This document shows, in pieces, positions 41,244-50,387 of a DNA stretch of 64,000 bases. Origin of the DNA: Streptomyces inusitatus (GTDB taxonomy: Bacteria; Actinomycetota; Actinomycetes; Streptomycetales; Streptomycetaceae); NCBI RefSeq assembly GCF_014651115.1, contig NZ_BMWG01000017.1:92019-156018 (forward strand), in the 5' to 3' direction. Within the stretch, counting starts at the first letter, position 1. Each line of letters begins with the position of its first letter. A program made the translations under genes and the position numbers. The notes under the pieces were generated by a model. That model was not told where the DNA came from. It did no database searches and saw nothing but the letters and a program-made list of their open reading frames with translations.

Positions 41244-44200
41244 CTACTGCCTCGGCGGCTGTGGCGGCTGCCTCGGCGGCCACTCGGCGAGCGGCGGCTG
41301 CTCCTGCTGATCGGGCTGGTCAGGACCACCCGGCCGGCCCTGTGCCGGGGGAGGCCCCTGATGCTGCTGATGCGGCGGCTGCCCGGGCGGCCCCGGCTGC
41401 TGAGGAAGGCCCTGCGGCGGATACGGGCCGCCGTACTGCTGCTGCGGAGGCGGGAACGGCCCGCCCTGCCCCGGCGGGGGCTGCTGGTACTGCTGCTGCG
41501 GGGGGTACGGCGAAGGCTGCCCCGGCCCCTGTCCCGGCTGCGGCGGCTGCTGCTGACCGGGCACCTGCGGCGGGCCGTACGGCGAGGGCGGACCCTGCTG
41601 CCCGGGGTGACCCGGGTACCCCTGCGGCCCCGGCATCGGCGGCTGACCCGGCCCGGGAACCTGACCCGGCATCGGGGCCTGGGCCTGCTGCTGCCCCGGC
41701 ATCGGCGGAGGCATGGTCGGCGGCGGATTCCCGTCGGCGGTCCAGAGCCCCTGCTGCTGCTGGGCCCGGACGAAGTCCTCGGCGATCAGCGCCGACAGAC
41801 TGAAGTACGCCTCCCGGGTCTTGGGCCGCATCATGTCGAGATCGACCTCCGCGCCCGCCGCGAGATGCTCGTCGAACGGCACCACGACCACACCGCGGCA
41901 GCGCGTCTGGAAGTGCGCCACGATGTCATCCACCTTGATCATCTTTCCGGTCTCGCGCACCCCGGAGATGACCGTGACGGAACGCTGCACCAGCTCCGCG
42001 TACCCGTGAGCGGAGAGCCAGTCCAGCGTCGTCGACGCGCTGCTCGCACCGTCCACGGACGGTGTCGAGACGATGATCAGCTGGTCGGCCAGATCCAGCA
42101 CCCCGCGCATCGCGCTGTAGAGCAGCCCGGTGCCGGAGTCGGTGAGGATGATCGGGTACTGACGGCCCAGTACATCGATCGCCCGCCGGTAGTCCTCGTC
42201 GTTGAACGACGTGGAGACGGCCGGGTCCACGTCATTGGCGATGATCTCCAGCCCGGAGGGGGCCTGCGAGGTGAAGCGGCGGATGTCCATGTACGAGTGG
42301 AGATACGGGATCGCCTGCACCAGATCCCGGATGGTGGCCCCGGTCTCCCGGCGCACCCGGCGGCCGAGCGTGCCCGCGTCGGGGTTGGCATCGATCGCCA
42401 GGATCTTGTCCTGCCGCTCGGTCGCCAGGGTCGACCCCAGCGCGGTGGTCGTGGTGGTCTTGCCGACACCGCCCTTGAGGCTGATCACGGCGATCCGGTA
42501 GCAGGAGAGCACCGGCGTACGGATCAGCTCCAGCCGGCGCTGCCGCTCGGCCTCCTCCTTGCGGCCGCCCAGCTTGAACCGGGACGCGCTGCTCGGACCC
42601 CGGCTGGACCTGGCCTTCTGCTTGTTGTTGCGCAGCAGCCGGTCGGAGGAGAGCTCCACCGCCGCGGTGTAACCCAGCGGCGCGCCCGGCACCGAGCGCT
42701 CGCGCTGGTCATGGGTGACCGGGGTGGGCCAGGCGGCCCCACCGCGCGGATCGGAGGGGGGACCGGCCTGCTGGCCGGAAGGCTGCTGCTGCGGAGGCAG
42801 CGGCACGGACGCCCCGGCTCCGGGCCCGGGCCCGCCGGGCTGCCCCTGCCGGGGGTGGCCGTAACCGGGCTGCGGTGCCGCGGGCGGCTGCGGAGGGCCG
42901 GGCTGGTGCTGCTGCTGTGGCGGCTGCGGGTAGCCGTAGCCCGGGGGCGGGGTCTGCGGCCCGTTCGGGTGCGGGAATCCATAACCCGGCTGCGGGGCCG
43001 GGGGCGCGGGCGGATACGCGCCGTGCTGGGGGAAGAGCCCCGGCTGAGCGGCGGCGGGCATCGGCTGCGCACCGCCGTGCGCCGGAGCCTGCGGCGGTGT
43101 CTGTGCCGGGGAAGCCGGGGGAATGGCGGGCTGTCCCGGCCCGGGGGCCTGCGGAGGGAGGGGCCACTGCGGGGCGGACGCGGGGGCGGCCGGCTGGAAG
43201 GCGGGCGGCAGGGGCGGCAGCCCCGCCTCCGGCGCGGACTGCCCCGGCGACCAGGCGGGCGCCGGTGCGGGCGGGGCCTGTCGGCCCTCCGCCCCGGCCG
43301 GTGCGCCACCGTCGCCGCTGTCCTCCGGAGCACCCTCGTCCGGCCCTGTCCCGGTGTCGGTCTCCGTGCCTGCCACCGGCTCCGAGCCGTCCCGCTCACC
43401 GCCCGGGCCGGACACGGCGGCGTCCGCGTCCGCGCCGGGAACCTCGTCCGGGCCGGAGGCGGTGCCCGCCGGTTCGCCCGTGGGCGCGGCCCCGGCCTCG
43501 GTGCCGGAGGCGGTGCCCGGCCAGTCGTCGGTGGCCGAGCGAGCCCGGCGGCCACCCGCCACCGAGCCCCCGAAGCCGTCGGCCCGGCCTTCGGAGCCGG
43601 GCGCCTCGGCGGGGGCCTCGCTTGCTCCGGGGCCTCCGGGGCCTCCGGGGCCTCCGGCGCTCTCGGCCGACGCACCCGAAGCCGCCTTCCTGGCCTGCTC
43701 CTCCGCCTCCGCCGCCTTGGCGGCGTCGAGCGCGGCGAACTCCCGCTTCAGCGCGGCGGGAGAGAAGCGCATGGTCGCCCCGCTCTCCACACTGCCGCCC
43801 CCATAAGCCTGCGCGGCGGGCGCGGAGTCGGACTCACCGGAATCCGCGGCCGCGGACACAGCCGGCCGCGGAGCCGGAGCCTGCGGTACCGGAACCTGTG
43901 CCGCTGGATCAGCCGCCGGGGGCGCAGGGAGATGAGGAGCCGGGACATGAGGAGCCGGGAGAGAGGGAGTCGCACCGGCGGCCCCACCGCCGAACCCCTG
44001 TCCCGGTCCCTGTCCCTGCTCCTGTCCCTGGAACTGCCCCGGCGCGAGGGGCGGCGGCGTCCACTGAGGCTCGAATCCGCTTCCCGCGGGCAGCCCCGGC
44101 GTCGCCACCGGAGCCCCGACGGGCGGCGGCGGAGGCGGAGGCGGAATCCGGCCCGCCCCCGAAGCGTCGCCCGACGCGTTCTGCGTGTACCAGGCCGGCG

Positions 44201-44306
44201 GGGTGTAGTCGATGGTGAACTCACCCGTCATCTCGGCGGGATCCGCGTCGGACTCGTCGGCGGGAGGGGTCCATCCCCCGCGGATCTCGTCCCGATCGCT
44301 GTTCAC
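41244..44306 (-). CDS. EspI/MinD-like ATPase of the type VII secretion locus
   Basis: This 1,020-residue cytoplasmic protein starts at GTG 44306, which has a perfect AGGAGG upstream; in-frame codons further up lack it. The N-terminal ~530 residues are low-complexity Pro/Gln/Gly/Ala. A ParA/MinD-type ATPase domain follows with the deviant Walker A SLKGGVGKTTTT (near residue 607) and LAIDANPDAGTLG, and then a second Pro/Gln-rich tail of about 170 residues. A proline-rich region joined to a MinD-like ATPase matches EspI-type proteins of mycobacterial ESX loci, which modulate secretion. A GGGGCCTCC tandem repeat (43629-43655) encodes GGP repeats. It lies 322 bp upstream-side from bldB on the same strand. 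Confidence 0.88.
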   Translation of the reverse strand: MNSDRDEIRGGWTPPADESDADPAEMTGEFTIDYTPPAWYTQNASGDASGAGRIPPPPPPPPVGAPVATPGLPAGSGFEPQWTPPPLAPGQFQGQEQGQGPGQGFGGGAAGATPSLPAPHVPAPHLPAPPAADPAAQVPVPQAPAPRPAVSAAADSGESDSAPAAQAYGGGSVESGATMRFSPAALKREFAALDAAKAAEAEEQARKAASGASAESAGGPGGPGGPGASEAPAEAPGSEGRADGFGGSVAGGRRARSATDDWPGTASGTEAGAAPTGEPAGTASGPDEVPGADADAAVSGPGGERDGSEPVAGTETDTGTGPDEGAPEDSGDGGAPAGAEGRQAPPAPAPAWSPGQSAPEAGLPPLPPAFQPAAPASAPQWPLPPQAPGPGQPAIPPASPAQTPPQAPAHGGAQPMPAAAQPGLFPQHGAYPPAPPAPQPGYGFPHPNGPQTPPPGYGYPQPPQQQHQPGPPQPPAAPQPGYGHPRQGQPGGPGPGAGASVPLPPQQQPSGQQAGPPSDPRGGAAWPTPVTHDQRERSVPGAPLGYTAAVELSSDRLLRNNKQKARSSRGPSSASRFKLGGRKEEAERQRRLELIRTPVLSCYRIAVISLKGGVGKTTTTTALGSTLATERQDKILAIDANPDAGTLGRRVRRETGATIRDLVQAIPYLHSYMDIRRFTSQAPSGLEIIANDVDPAVSTSFNDEDYRRAIDVLGRQYPIILTDSGTGLLYSAMRGVLDLADQLIIVSTPSVDGASSASTTLDWLSAHGYAELVQRSVTVISGVRETGKMIKVDDIVAHFQTRCRGVVVVPFDEHLAAGAEVDLDMMRPKTREAYFSLSALIAEDFVRAQQQQGLWTADGNPPPTMPPPMPGQQQAQAPMPGQVPGPGQPPMPGPQGYPGHPGQQGPPSPYGPPQVPGQQQPPQPGQGPGQPSPYPPQQQYQQPPPGQGGPFPPPQQQYGGPYPPQGLPQQPGPPGQPPHQQHQGPPPAQGRPGGPDQPDQQEQPPLAEWPPRQPPQPPRQ
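43629..43655. repeat. 9-bp tandem repeat in the MinD-like gene
   Basis: GGGGCCTCC occurs three times in perfect tandem, encoding GGP units on the minus strand. The G-runs give only three G4 tracts, so a G-quadruplex is not assured. Confidence 0.85.
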
Positions 44307-44628
44307 TGTGCCTCCTGGTGTGGTCGAGCACCCTTGTGCGTCGTGGGTGGGGGCGACCGCTCTGTCTTCCGATCGACCCGGCTCTCCGCCCGGGAACACG
44401 ATGGGCGTCCCCGCAGGTTCTTCTGCCGCTGTCCGTCCCAGCCTAATCGTCAACAAGGGCGGCCCGGCAGGCCCGATGCCCGACGTCCGCTGTCCCGTGC
44501 GTCACGCCCCGCCCCACGCCCTGCCCCCAAGTGAACCGAGCACGGCGGAGCGTGAGGGGCCGAGCGGGCGATCGGTACGGTCCGACAGACGCACCGGCCT
44601 CCTCACCCGCCCCACCGGCGCGGACGGA
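44307..44628. other. 322-bp gap between probable bldB and the MinD-like gene
   Basis: The gap holds the AGGAGG ribosome site of the MinD-like gene next to 44306 and an AT-richer spot (minus strand TTGTTGACGATTAGGCT, around 44440) that could be promoter material. I found no good -35/-10 pair, no hairpin of note and no additional gene. Confidence 0.6.
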
Positions 44629-44862
44629 TCAGTTCAGATCGAACTCCCCGTCCCGCGCCCCCAGAACGAACGCCCGCCACTCGGCCTCCGTGTACCGCAG
44701 CACGGTGTCGGGGTCCAGCGAGGACCGCATCGCGACCGCACCGCCCGGCAGATGAGCGATCTCGACCCGCTCCTCCTCCTCGCTCGTGCCGGGGGCACTG
44801 AGCCACTCGACTCCCGAGATGTCGAGTGCGTACAGCTCGTCCTTCTCCTGCGCGCTCCCCAT
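44629..44862 (-). CDS. bldB: DUF397 protein, probable BldB
   Basis: This small acidic protein of 77 residues has the DUF397 pattern EWLSAPGTSEEEERVEIAHL, then GGAVAMRSS, and the terminal YTEAEWRAFVLGARDGEFD. DUF397 genes usually sit beside a helix-turn-helix partner; this one has none and lies inside the type VII locus. That is the setting of bldB in Streptomyces, a small protein needed for aerial growth and antibiotic production. The symbol rests on family and position, not on alignment. The ATG at 44862 has AAAGGAG nine bases upstream. The upstream region carries slippage-prone repeats at 45036-45091. Confidence 0.8.
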   Translation of the reverse strand: MGSAQEKDELYALDISGVEWLSAPGTSEEEERVEIAHLPGGAVAMRSSLDPDTVLRYTEAEWRAFVLGARDGEFDLN

Positions 44863-45035
44863 GGATCAAGCTCCTTTTCGGTAAACGGTTCGGCAACCGG
44901 CCCCGCCCCACGCGCCGGTGCTCACCGGGCGGCCGACGGCCGGTCCACATCACTCAGGAGTCTAGGCCGACCACGCCCCGTGATCCGAGACAATCCACAG
45001 CCCCGGGCGTATGAACGTACGAGCGTACGAACCCC

Positions 45036-45091
45036 CTACCTACCTACCTACCGACCGACCGACCGCCCGTCGCCCGCCGCCCGTCGCCCGC
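45036..45091. repeat. tetranucleotide and 14-bp tandem repeats upstream of bldB
   Basis: (CTAC)x4 is followed directly by (CGAC)x3 (45036-45063), then two perfect copies of CGCCCGTCGCCCGC (45064-45077 and 45078-45091). The array lies 174 bp upstream of the bldB start on its strand and 22 bp past the stop of the gene at 45114. Nearby (45014-45029) the palindrome CGTACG occurs twice. Confidence 0.9.
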
Positions 45092-45113
45092 CGTCGCGCG
45101 GCGCGACCGCGCG

Positions 45114-45821
45114 TCAGTCCATCCGCCGGGCAGCGCCCAGCAGCCCGGTCTCCGCGTCCGTACCACTGGTCATCACCCAGCTCCGCTCACTCCCCGAGCA
45201 CCACAGCGTGACCCCGTCCGCCAGCGTCGGCAGCGCGTCGCTCTCCGCCCGCGAGAGCCCGAGGATCCGGCCGATCTGCTCCGCCTCCTGCGGCGACACC
45301 CGCTGCACCCCCACCAGCGTGGAGTCCCGCAGCAACCGGGGGGCCACCGGGCTCAGATACGGCAGCAGCGTCAGCACCGACTGCCAGGGCGACGACACGA
45401 CCCGCCCCCGGGGCGGCCGCATACCGCAGTCGCGCACCACCACGACCGGACTGCCCACCGTCGCGCCCATCGGCGGCACCCGCCCCACATCATGGAGCGT
45501 CACACAGTCGAGCCCGGCGCCCGCCGCCTGCGCCAGACCGGACCACACACCGGCCCGCCCGGTCTCCACCGCCACCCGCGCCCCCGTCCCGGCCGCCCGG
45601 AGCGCGACCACCTGGGCCGTCCACAGACCGCCGATCAACAGCACGTCGTACGGCGTGGAACGGTGGAAGCCCACCATCAGCGGGCGCCCCTCCGCGTCGT
45701 CGCCGATCACCACACCGTCGTCCCCGACCGGCAGCGACAGCGCGCCCAGATCGCCGATCGGCATGGTGTGCCCCGGATGCCTCGGACCGCGCAGCCCGCG
45801 CGCCATCCCGGCCCCCCTCAT
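45114..45821 (-). CDS. hypothetical protein coupled to eccE
   Basis: I do not recognise a characterised family. The 235-residue protein is predicted soluble, with alternating beta strands and helices: VVIGDDAEGRPLMVGFHRST, YDVLLIGGLWTAQVVALRAAG, ARVAVETGRAGVW and SPVVVVRDCGM. It looks like a degenerate nucleotide- or ligand-binding alpha/beta fold without a P-loop. Its ATG overlaps the eccE stop by 4 bp (ATGA), so it is produced with EccE and is probably a type VII accessory protein. A shorter start at an internal ATG (residue 20) is possible. Confidence 0.8.
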   Translation of the reverse strand: MRGAGMARGLRGPRHPGHTMPIGDLGALSLPVGDDGVVIGDDAEGRPLMVGFHRSTPYDVLLIGGLWTAQVVALRAAGTGARVAVETGRAGVWSGLAQAAGAGLDCVTLHDVGRVPPMGATVGSPVVVVRDCGMRPPRGRVVSSPWQSVLTLLPYLSPVAPRLLRDSTLVGVQRVSPQEAEQIGRILGLSRAESDALPTLADGVTLWCSGSERSWVMTSGTDAETGLLGAARRMD

Positions 45822-47173
45822 CGGGCACCGCCCAGCGGAAGCGTCGCCAGCGCACCGGGAAGCTGCTCCCGGTCGAGCCGTACAAGCCCTATCCGCGCCG
45901 CGCGCACCGACTGCTCCAGCGCCCTGCGCACCCCGATCAGCTCGGTGTCCGAGCCACCGGTGACCCGCACATGCCCCGACACCGCCAGCGCCCCCCGGTG
46001 CGCCCCGCGCCGCAGCGTGAGGCTGAACGTCGTCGCGTACGCGGGCGTCGCCGTCAGCAGCGACACCAGCTTCGGCAGCGGAGCCGCCCCCCGCCCCAGC
46101 TCGGGCCAGCGGCCCACCGCGTACGTCGTGTGCCAGCGGTCGTCACACCGCCACACCCGCGCCGTCTCGGAGGTCCGGCGCTGCGGCGCGGCATCCGGCC
46201 GGCTCGCCCGCGCGGCCAGCCGCGGACTCGCGCACGCCGCCGTCGCCACCGTGGAGTTCAGCTCCTCCTGATCCAGTACGACGGCCTGGAAACCGGCCCC
46301 CGTGACCCGGCTGGCCACATGGTCCGCCACCCGCACCAGACAGCGCTGCGCCCCCTCAAGACCGCCGCCGCGCGCCTCCACGGCCTCCCGGCACAGCTCC
46401 GGATCCAGCTTCACCGCCACCCAGGTCATCCTGAGCGCGGGCGCGCCCGTCCGCTCCTGGAGCGGCGCGTACGACAGCCGGGCCATCGACTGCTGCGGCA
46501 GATGCGGGGCGGGCGCGGACCGCACCTGCTGCACCAGTTGCACCGACTCCACCACTATGTCGTCCACCGTCAGCGCGCCGCCCAGCGCGGAGAGCGGGAG
46601 CGACCGCGCGCCGAAGGCCGGGCGCAGCGCGTCGCCGCTCGCCTCGACCCGTACCACCGCCGTCAGAAAGCCGCCGTCGCCCAGCATGCCGACGGTCCGC
46701 CGGTCGCGGTCGACGTAGGCGAACGGCCGGAACCCGGGAACGCCCTCCGCCACCGGGGCCAGTGAGGGGTCGGTGTCCGCCGGGGACGGCCGCGCGCCGC
46801 GCCTGCGGGAGCGCAGGGCCAGCGCGGTCGACAGCCAGTCCTGGGCCGCGTGCCCGCGCCGCCGTACGAAGGCGAGCAGCAGCAGCGCGCCGCCCGCCGT
46901 CATCGTGGGGATCAGCCAGAGACCTTCCAGCACCAGCCCGACCAGGGCGAGCGCCAGCGCGATCTGCGCCAGCGCCAGTTGGTGCAGCCTCAGCGGGCCG
47001 ATGCGGCCGCTGTGGGAAAGGGGGCGCAGCGCGGTGGTCGCGGGCGCGCCCGCGGACGACGGGGTCCCTTCCGCGGCCGGTGCCTGCGCACCGCCTCTCG
47101 CGCGCTGTTTCCGGGGAGCGCCGCGACGCCGATCGGAAGTCCGCCCATTTCGCGCGCGCGTCGCCGTACCCAT
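45818..47173 (-). CDS. eccE: type VII secretion protein EccE
   Basis: EccE is a peripheral-ring membrane component of ESX secretion machines. The start at ATG 47173 is chosen because AAGGGGGC precedes it, giving 451 residues; an in-frame codon 21 residues earlier is less likely. A basic, disordered N-terminus (about 70 residues) leads to two membrane helices (LALAQIALALALVGLVLEG and LIPTMTAGGALLLLAF). A cytoplasmic alpha/beta domain follows with GFRPFAYVDRDRRTVGMLGD. The protein is divergent from mycobacterial EccE; the call rests on the layout and on eccB and mycP lying next to it on the other strand. Confidence 0.85.
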   Translation of the reverse strand: MGTATRARNGRTSDRRRGAPRKQRARGGAQAPAAEGTPSSAGAPATTALRPLSHSGRIGPLRLHQLALAQIALALALVGLVLEGLWLIPTMTAGGALLLLAFVRRRGHAAQDWLSTALALRSRRRGARPSPADTDPSLAPVAEGVPGFRPFAYVDRDRRTVGMLGDGGFLTAVVRVEASGDALRPAFGARSLPLSALGGALTVDDIVVESVQLVQQVRSAPAPHLPQQSMARLSYAPLQERTGAPALRMTWVAVKLDPELCREAVEARGGGLEGAQRCLVRVADHVASRVTGAGFQAVVLDQEELNSTVATAACASPRLAARASRPDAAPQRRTSETARVWRCDDRWHTTYAVGRWPELGRGAAPLPKLVSLLTATPAYATTFSLTLRRGAHRGALAVSGHVRVTGGSDTELIGVRRALEQSVRAARIGLVRLDREQLPGALATLPLGGAR

Positions 47174-47353
47174 CCCCGCGTTGCCCCCTTGTGTCCGTAA
47201 CTGCCAAATTCCTATGGGCGTTGACCGGGCGATCACCCTACCTGAGCAGTAAGCCGTCGGCCCCAGCAGGCATAGTAGGAGGGCGGTACGAGCGCCGGCC
47301 CCTCTCGGTGAGGTTGAGCCTGGCAGCCCAGCGGGGAGAGGGACAGCGGACAG

Positions 47354-48883
47354 ATGGCATCACGTCGGGACGAACTCAACGCGTACACCTTCGCCAAACG
47401 GAGGCTGATCGCACAGTTCTTGCAGCCCAGCACCACCGGCTCGGAGGAGGGCGCGCCGCGTCCCCTGCGCGCCGTGGTCCCCGGCGCGATCGTCGGCGTG
47501 GTCATTCTCGCGGGGTTCGCGGCCTGGGGGATGTTCAAGCCGGTGGCTCCCAAGGGCTGGAACGACCCCGGTGAGAACGTCATCATCGCCAGTAAATCCA
47601 CCACGCGATATGTGGTGTTGAAGACGGACGGCAAGGTGCAGCTGCATCCCGTTCTGAATATGTCGTCGGCAAAACTCCTCCTCAACGCCGACAAAGGAAA
47701 AGTCATCAATGTAGATGAATCGGTGCTCGACAAGGGCGATATTCCGCACGGCGCGACCTTGGGAATTCCCTACGCCCCCGACCGCCTCCCCTCCGCCAAG
47801 GAGGCGGGCTCGGCCAAGCGCTGGGCCGTGTGCGAGCGCCCGGGAGCGGGCGGCCGGTCCATCGAGAAGGCGGCCTTCGTGCTCGCCGAGCGCGAGCGGG
47901 ACAAGACCGACGGCGCGGGCCGGCTGAGCGGCGGGGAACTGCTCTTCGTGGAGGGCCCGGACAAGGTCCGGTACGTCGTGGACGCGGCGGGCAGGGCGTA
48001 TCCACTGGCCCCCGGGGAACGGCTGCTGCGCCAGATCGCCGACCAGGGCCGGGTGCCGCAGCGGGTCTCCGCCGCCTGGCTGGCGACCCTGCGCGAGGGC
48101 GACACCATCGACTTCCCCGAGATCGGCGCCGTCCCGGGCTCGGACGCCGGCATCCCCAGCGGCGACCTGGAACCCGCCCTGAACAAGGTCGGCATGGTCC
48201 TGGAGGCGAGCGCCGGGACCAAGGACCAGAAGTACGTGGTCCTCCCGGGCCGGGTGGCCCCCGTCTCGGACTTCACCGCGAAGCTCCTCCTCAACAGCGA
48301 GAAACTGGTCCCCCTCGGCCAGGACGGCAAGGCCGAGCGCCTCAGCGGCGGCGCCTTCCGGCCGGGCGAGCCCTTCAACCAGGAGAAGCGCTGGCCGCAG
48401 CTGCTCCCCGAGCCCGTCAACTCCGCGAGCGAGGGCAAGGGCAGCCGTAACACGGTGTGCAACGTCCTGCGCGGCGTCGACCCGGACAGCGGCTCGACGA
48501 CCCTCAGCACCTGGGCGGGCGCGGACTTCCCCGCCACCCTGCCGGTCGGGTCGAGCAGCGCGTACGTCACTCCCGGCTCCGGCCAGCTGTTCCGCCAGTT
48601 CACGGGCTCCCGTACGGACACCGGATTCCTCTTCCTGGTCACCGACACCGGGCTGCGCTACGCGATGCAGTCCAACGGCGACAGCGCCGCGGACTCCTCC
48701 GGCATCGGCTCCTCCGGCACGAAGGAAGAGAGGGAGGCCCGCCGTCAGGAGGCCCAGCTGGCGCAGATCCAGCTCGGCTACAAGGACGTCGTCCCGCTGC
48801 CGGTGCCCGCCGCCTGGTCCGCGTTCCTGCCGACCGGCCCCCGGCTCTCGACCGGCTCCGCGAGCCAGCCGCAGGGCTCATGA
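47354..48883 (+). CDS. eccB: type VII secretion protein EccB
   Basis: EccB is a core ESX component with one membrane helix and a large extracytoplasmic domain. The 509-residue protein starts MASRRDELNAYTFAKRRLIA, the conserved EccB N-terminus. A single membrane helix follows near residues 40-60 (VPGAIVGVVILAGFAAWGMF), then the R1-R4 repeat domain. A loop containing Cys155 (WAVCERPGAGG) and later NTVCNVLRG suggest the usual disulfide. The ATG at 47354 lies 180 bp from divergent eccE, with GGAGAGGGACAG upstream. Its stop overlaps the mycP start. Confidence 0.95.
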   Translation: MASRRDELNAYTFAKRRLIAQFLQPSTTGSEEGAPRPLRAVVPGAIVGVVILAGFAAWGMFKPVAPKGWNDPGENVIIASKSTTRYVVLKTDGKVQLHPVLNMSSAKLLLNADKGKVINVDESVLDKGDIPHGATLGIPYAPDRLPSAKEAGSAKRWAVCERPGAGGRSIEKAAFVLAERERDKTDGAGRLSGGELLFVEGPDKVRYVVDAAGRAYPLAPGERLLRQIADQGRVPQRVSAAWLATLREGDTIDFPEIGAVPGSDAGIPSGDLEPALNKVGMVLEASAGTKDQKYVVLPGRVAPVSDFTAKLLLNSEKLVPLGQDGKAERLSGGAFRPGEPFNQEKRWPQLLPEPVNSASEGKGSRNTVCNVLRGVDPDSGSTTLSTWAGADFPATLPVGSSSAYVTPGSGQLFRQFTGSRTDTGFLFLVTDTGLRYAMQSNGDSAADSSGIGSSGTKEEREARRQEAQLAQIQLGYKDVVPLPVPAAWSAFLPTGPRLSTGSASQPQGS

Positions 48884-50142
48884 GGACGCCGTGCGGGCCC
48901 CTGCGCCCGGCCCCGCCCTCCCGTCGGCTGTTCGCGGTGGCCGCCGCCACCGCCGTCGGCTGCCTCGGGCTGCCCGTGCCGTCCGCCGTCGCCGACACAC
49001 CGGGCCAGTGCGGTTATCCCGGCGAGATGTACCAGGGGCGGCCCTGGGCGCTGCAACGGGTGCTGCTGGACGAGCTGTGGAAGCAGTCCACCGGCGAAGG
49101 CGTCCGGGTCGCGGTCATCGACACGGGCGTCGACATCAAGAACCCCCAGCTCAAAGGCGCGGTGGACGCCAAGAGCGGGCTGAATCTGATGCCCGAGAAC
49201 CTCAAGGACGCCAACGGGAACAAGGTCGAGCGCGGCGCGGAGAACGGCACCACGGACACCGTGGGCCACGGCACCAAGGTCGCCGGCATCATCGCCGCCC
49301 GCCCCATGGACGGCACGGGCTTCTCCGGCCTCGCCCCCAAGGCCACGATCATCCCCATCCAGCAGAACGACGCCGAGGGCAACGGCACCGCCGTCTCCCT
49401 CGCCAAGGCCATCGACGAGGCCGTGGAGCGGGACGCCGGAGTCATCAACATCTCCCAGGACACCGCGAAGGCCGTCGAGCCCACCCCCCTGCTGAAGCAG
49501 GCCGTCGACCGGGCGCTGGCCGAGGGCGTCGTCGTCGTCGCCTCCGCCGGCAACGACGGTCAGGGCGGAAACGTCAAGAAGACCTATCCCGCGTCGTACG
49601 AGGGCGTCCTGGCGGTCGCCTCCTCCGACCGCAACAACGAGCGCGCCGCGTTCTCCCAGTCCGGCGATTTCGTCGACGTCGCCGCCCCGGGCGTGGACAT
49701 CATCACCACGGTCCCCGGCGGGGGCCACTGCGCCGACAACGGCACCAGCTTCTCCGCCCCCTACGTCGCCGCCGTCGCCGCCCTCATCAAGAGCAAGCAC
49801 AAGAACTGGACCCCCCGGCAGATCACCGCCCAGATCCAGCAGACCGCCGAACGGTCCACCTCGGACCACGACCGCCTGGTCGGCTGGGGAGTGGTCGACC
49901 CCGTACGCGCCCTCACCGAGGACGACAAACCCATCGAGCGCCCCGTCGCCCGCGAGGGCCTCACCCGGGCCGAGCCCCCCACCCCGCCCGAAGTCCATCT
50001 CGGCGAGACCCCCGAGGAGCGCGACACCCGGCTCGCCACCTATGTGGTGGTCGGCGGCGGCGTGCTGGTGGCCGCCATCGGAGGCAGCGCGGTGGCCCTG
50101 AGAGACGCCCGCAGACGTCCGGGCCGCGCCACAGGACGCTGA
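48880..50142 (+). CDS. mycP: type VII secretion-associated serine protease (mycosin), first copy
   Basis: Mycosins are membrane-anchored subtilases required for stability of ESX machines. This 420-residue copy has a signal peptide ending about PSAVADTPG and the conserved family start EMYQGRPWALQRVLLDELW. The complete subtilisin triad is Asp81 (VIDTGVD), His130 (GHGTKVAGI) and Ser290 (NGTSFSAPYVAA). A Pro-rich linker and a C-terminal helix (VVVGGGVLVAAIGGSAVA) with a basic tail end the protein. It is coupled to eccB by a 4-bp ATGA overlap. An 18-bp tandem repeat follows its stop. Confidence 0.96.
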   Translation: MRTPCGPLRPAPPSRRLFAVAAATAVGCLGLPVPSAVADTPGQCGYPGEMYQGRPWALQRVLLDELWKQSTGEGVRVAVIDTGVDIKNPQLKGAVDAKSGLNLMPENLKDANGNKVERGAENGTTDTVGHGTKVAGIIAARPMDGTGFSGLAPKATIIPIQQNDAEGNGTAVSLAKAIDEAVERDAGVINISQDTAKAVEPTPLLKQAVDRALAEGVVVVASAGNDGQGGNVKKTYPASYEGVLAVASSDRNNERAAFSQSGDFVDVAAPGVDIITTVPGGGHCADNGTSFSAPYVAAVAALIKSKHKNWTPRQITAQIQQTAERSTSDHDRLVGWGVVDPVRALTEDDKPIERPVAREGLTRAEPPTPPEVHLGETPEERDTRLATYVVVGGGVLVAAIGGSAVALRDARRRPGRATGR

Positions 50143-50151
50143 CGCCGCTGC

Positions 50152-50187
50152 CGTCGTTCTCGTCACTCACGTCGTTCTCGTCACTCA
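50152..50187. repeat. 18-bp perfect tandem duplication after mycP
   Basis: CGTCGTTCTCGTCACTCA is present twice with no mismatch, starting ten bases after the mycP stop. The rest of this 245-bp gap is AT-richer (TTCACATAAGGAAGC) and probably holds the promoter of the gene at 50388, although no clear hexamer pair was found. Confidence 0.9.
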
Positions 50188-50387
50188 CGTACACGGAACG
50201 CACACGACCGGGTCGGCCAACGACTCGTATGCTCCACGGTTCTTCACATAAGGAAGCCGCCCATCGGATAAGACGCTTGGGGCTGTCATAGGCAGTGACT
50301 AGAGTGGGGCCCGGTTGATCGCCGGTGGTCGAATTCCGCCGCGATCGAACGAGGGACAGCAGTGGCAAACGGGGAGGGACGGGCATC

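Noticed and set aside
43629..43655. G-quadruplex in the MinD-like gene
   Set aside because: Only three runs of four G are present in the tandem repeat; the fourth is just two G.
40902..44534. A 1,210-codon plus-strand frame opposite the MinD-like gene
   Set aside because: It mirrors the Pro/Gln-rich gene and gives an Arg/Leu-rich product without motifs.
45036..45091. Possible CRISPR-like array
   Set aside because: Units are contiguous with no spacers; these are simple tandem repeats.
47221..47244. TTGACC with TACCTG as an eccB promoter
   Set aside because: The spacing is 12 bp, too short for a standard promoter.
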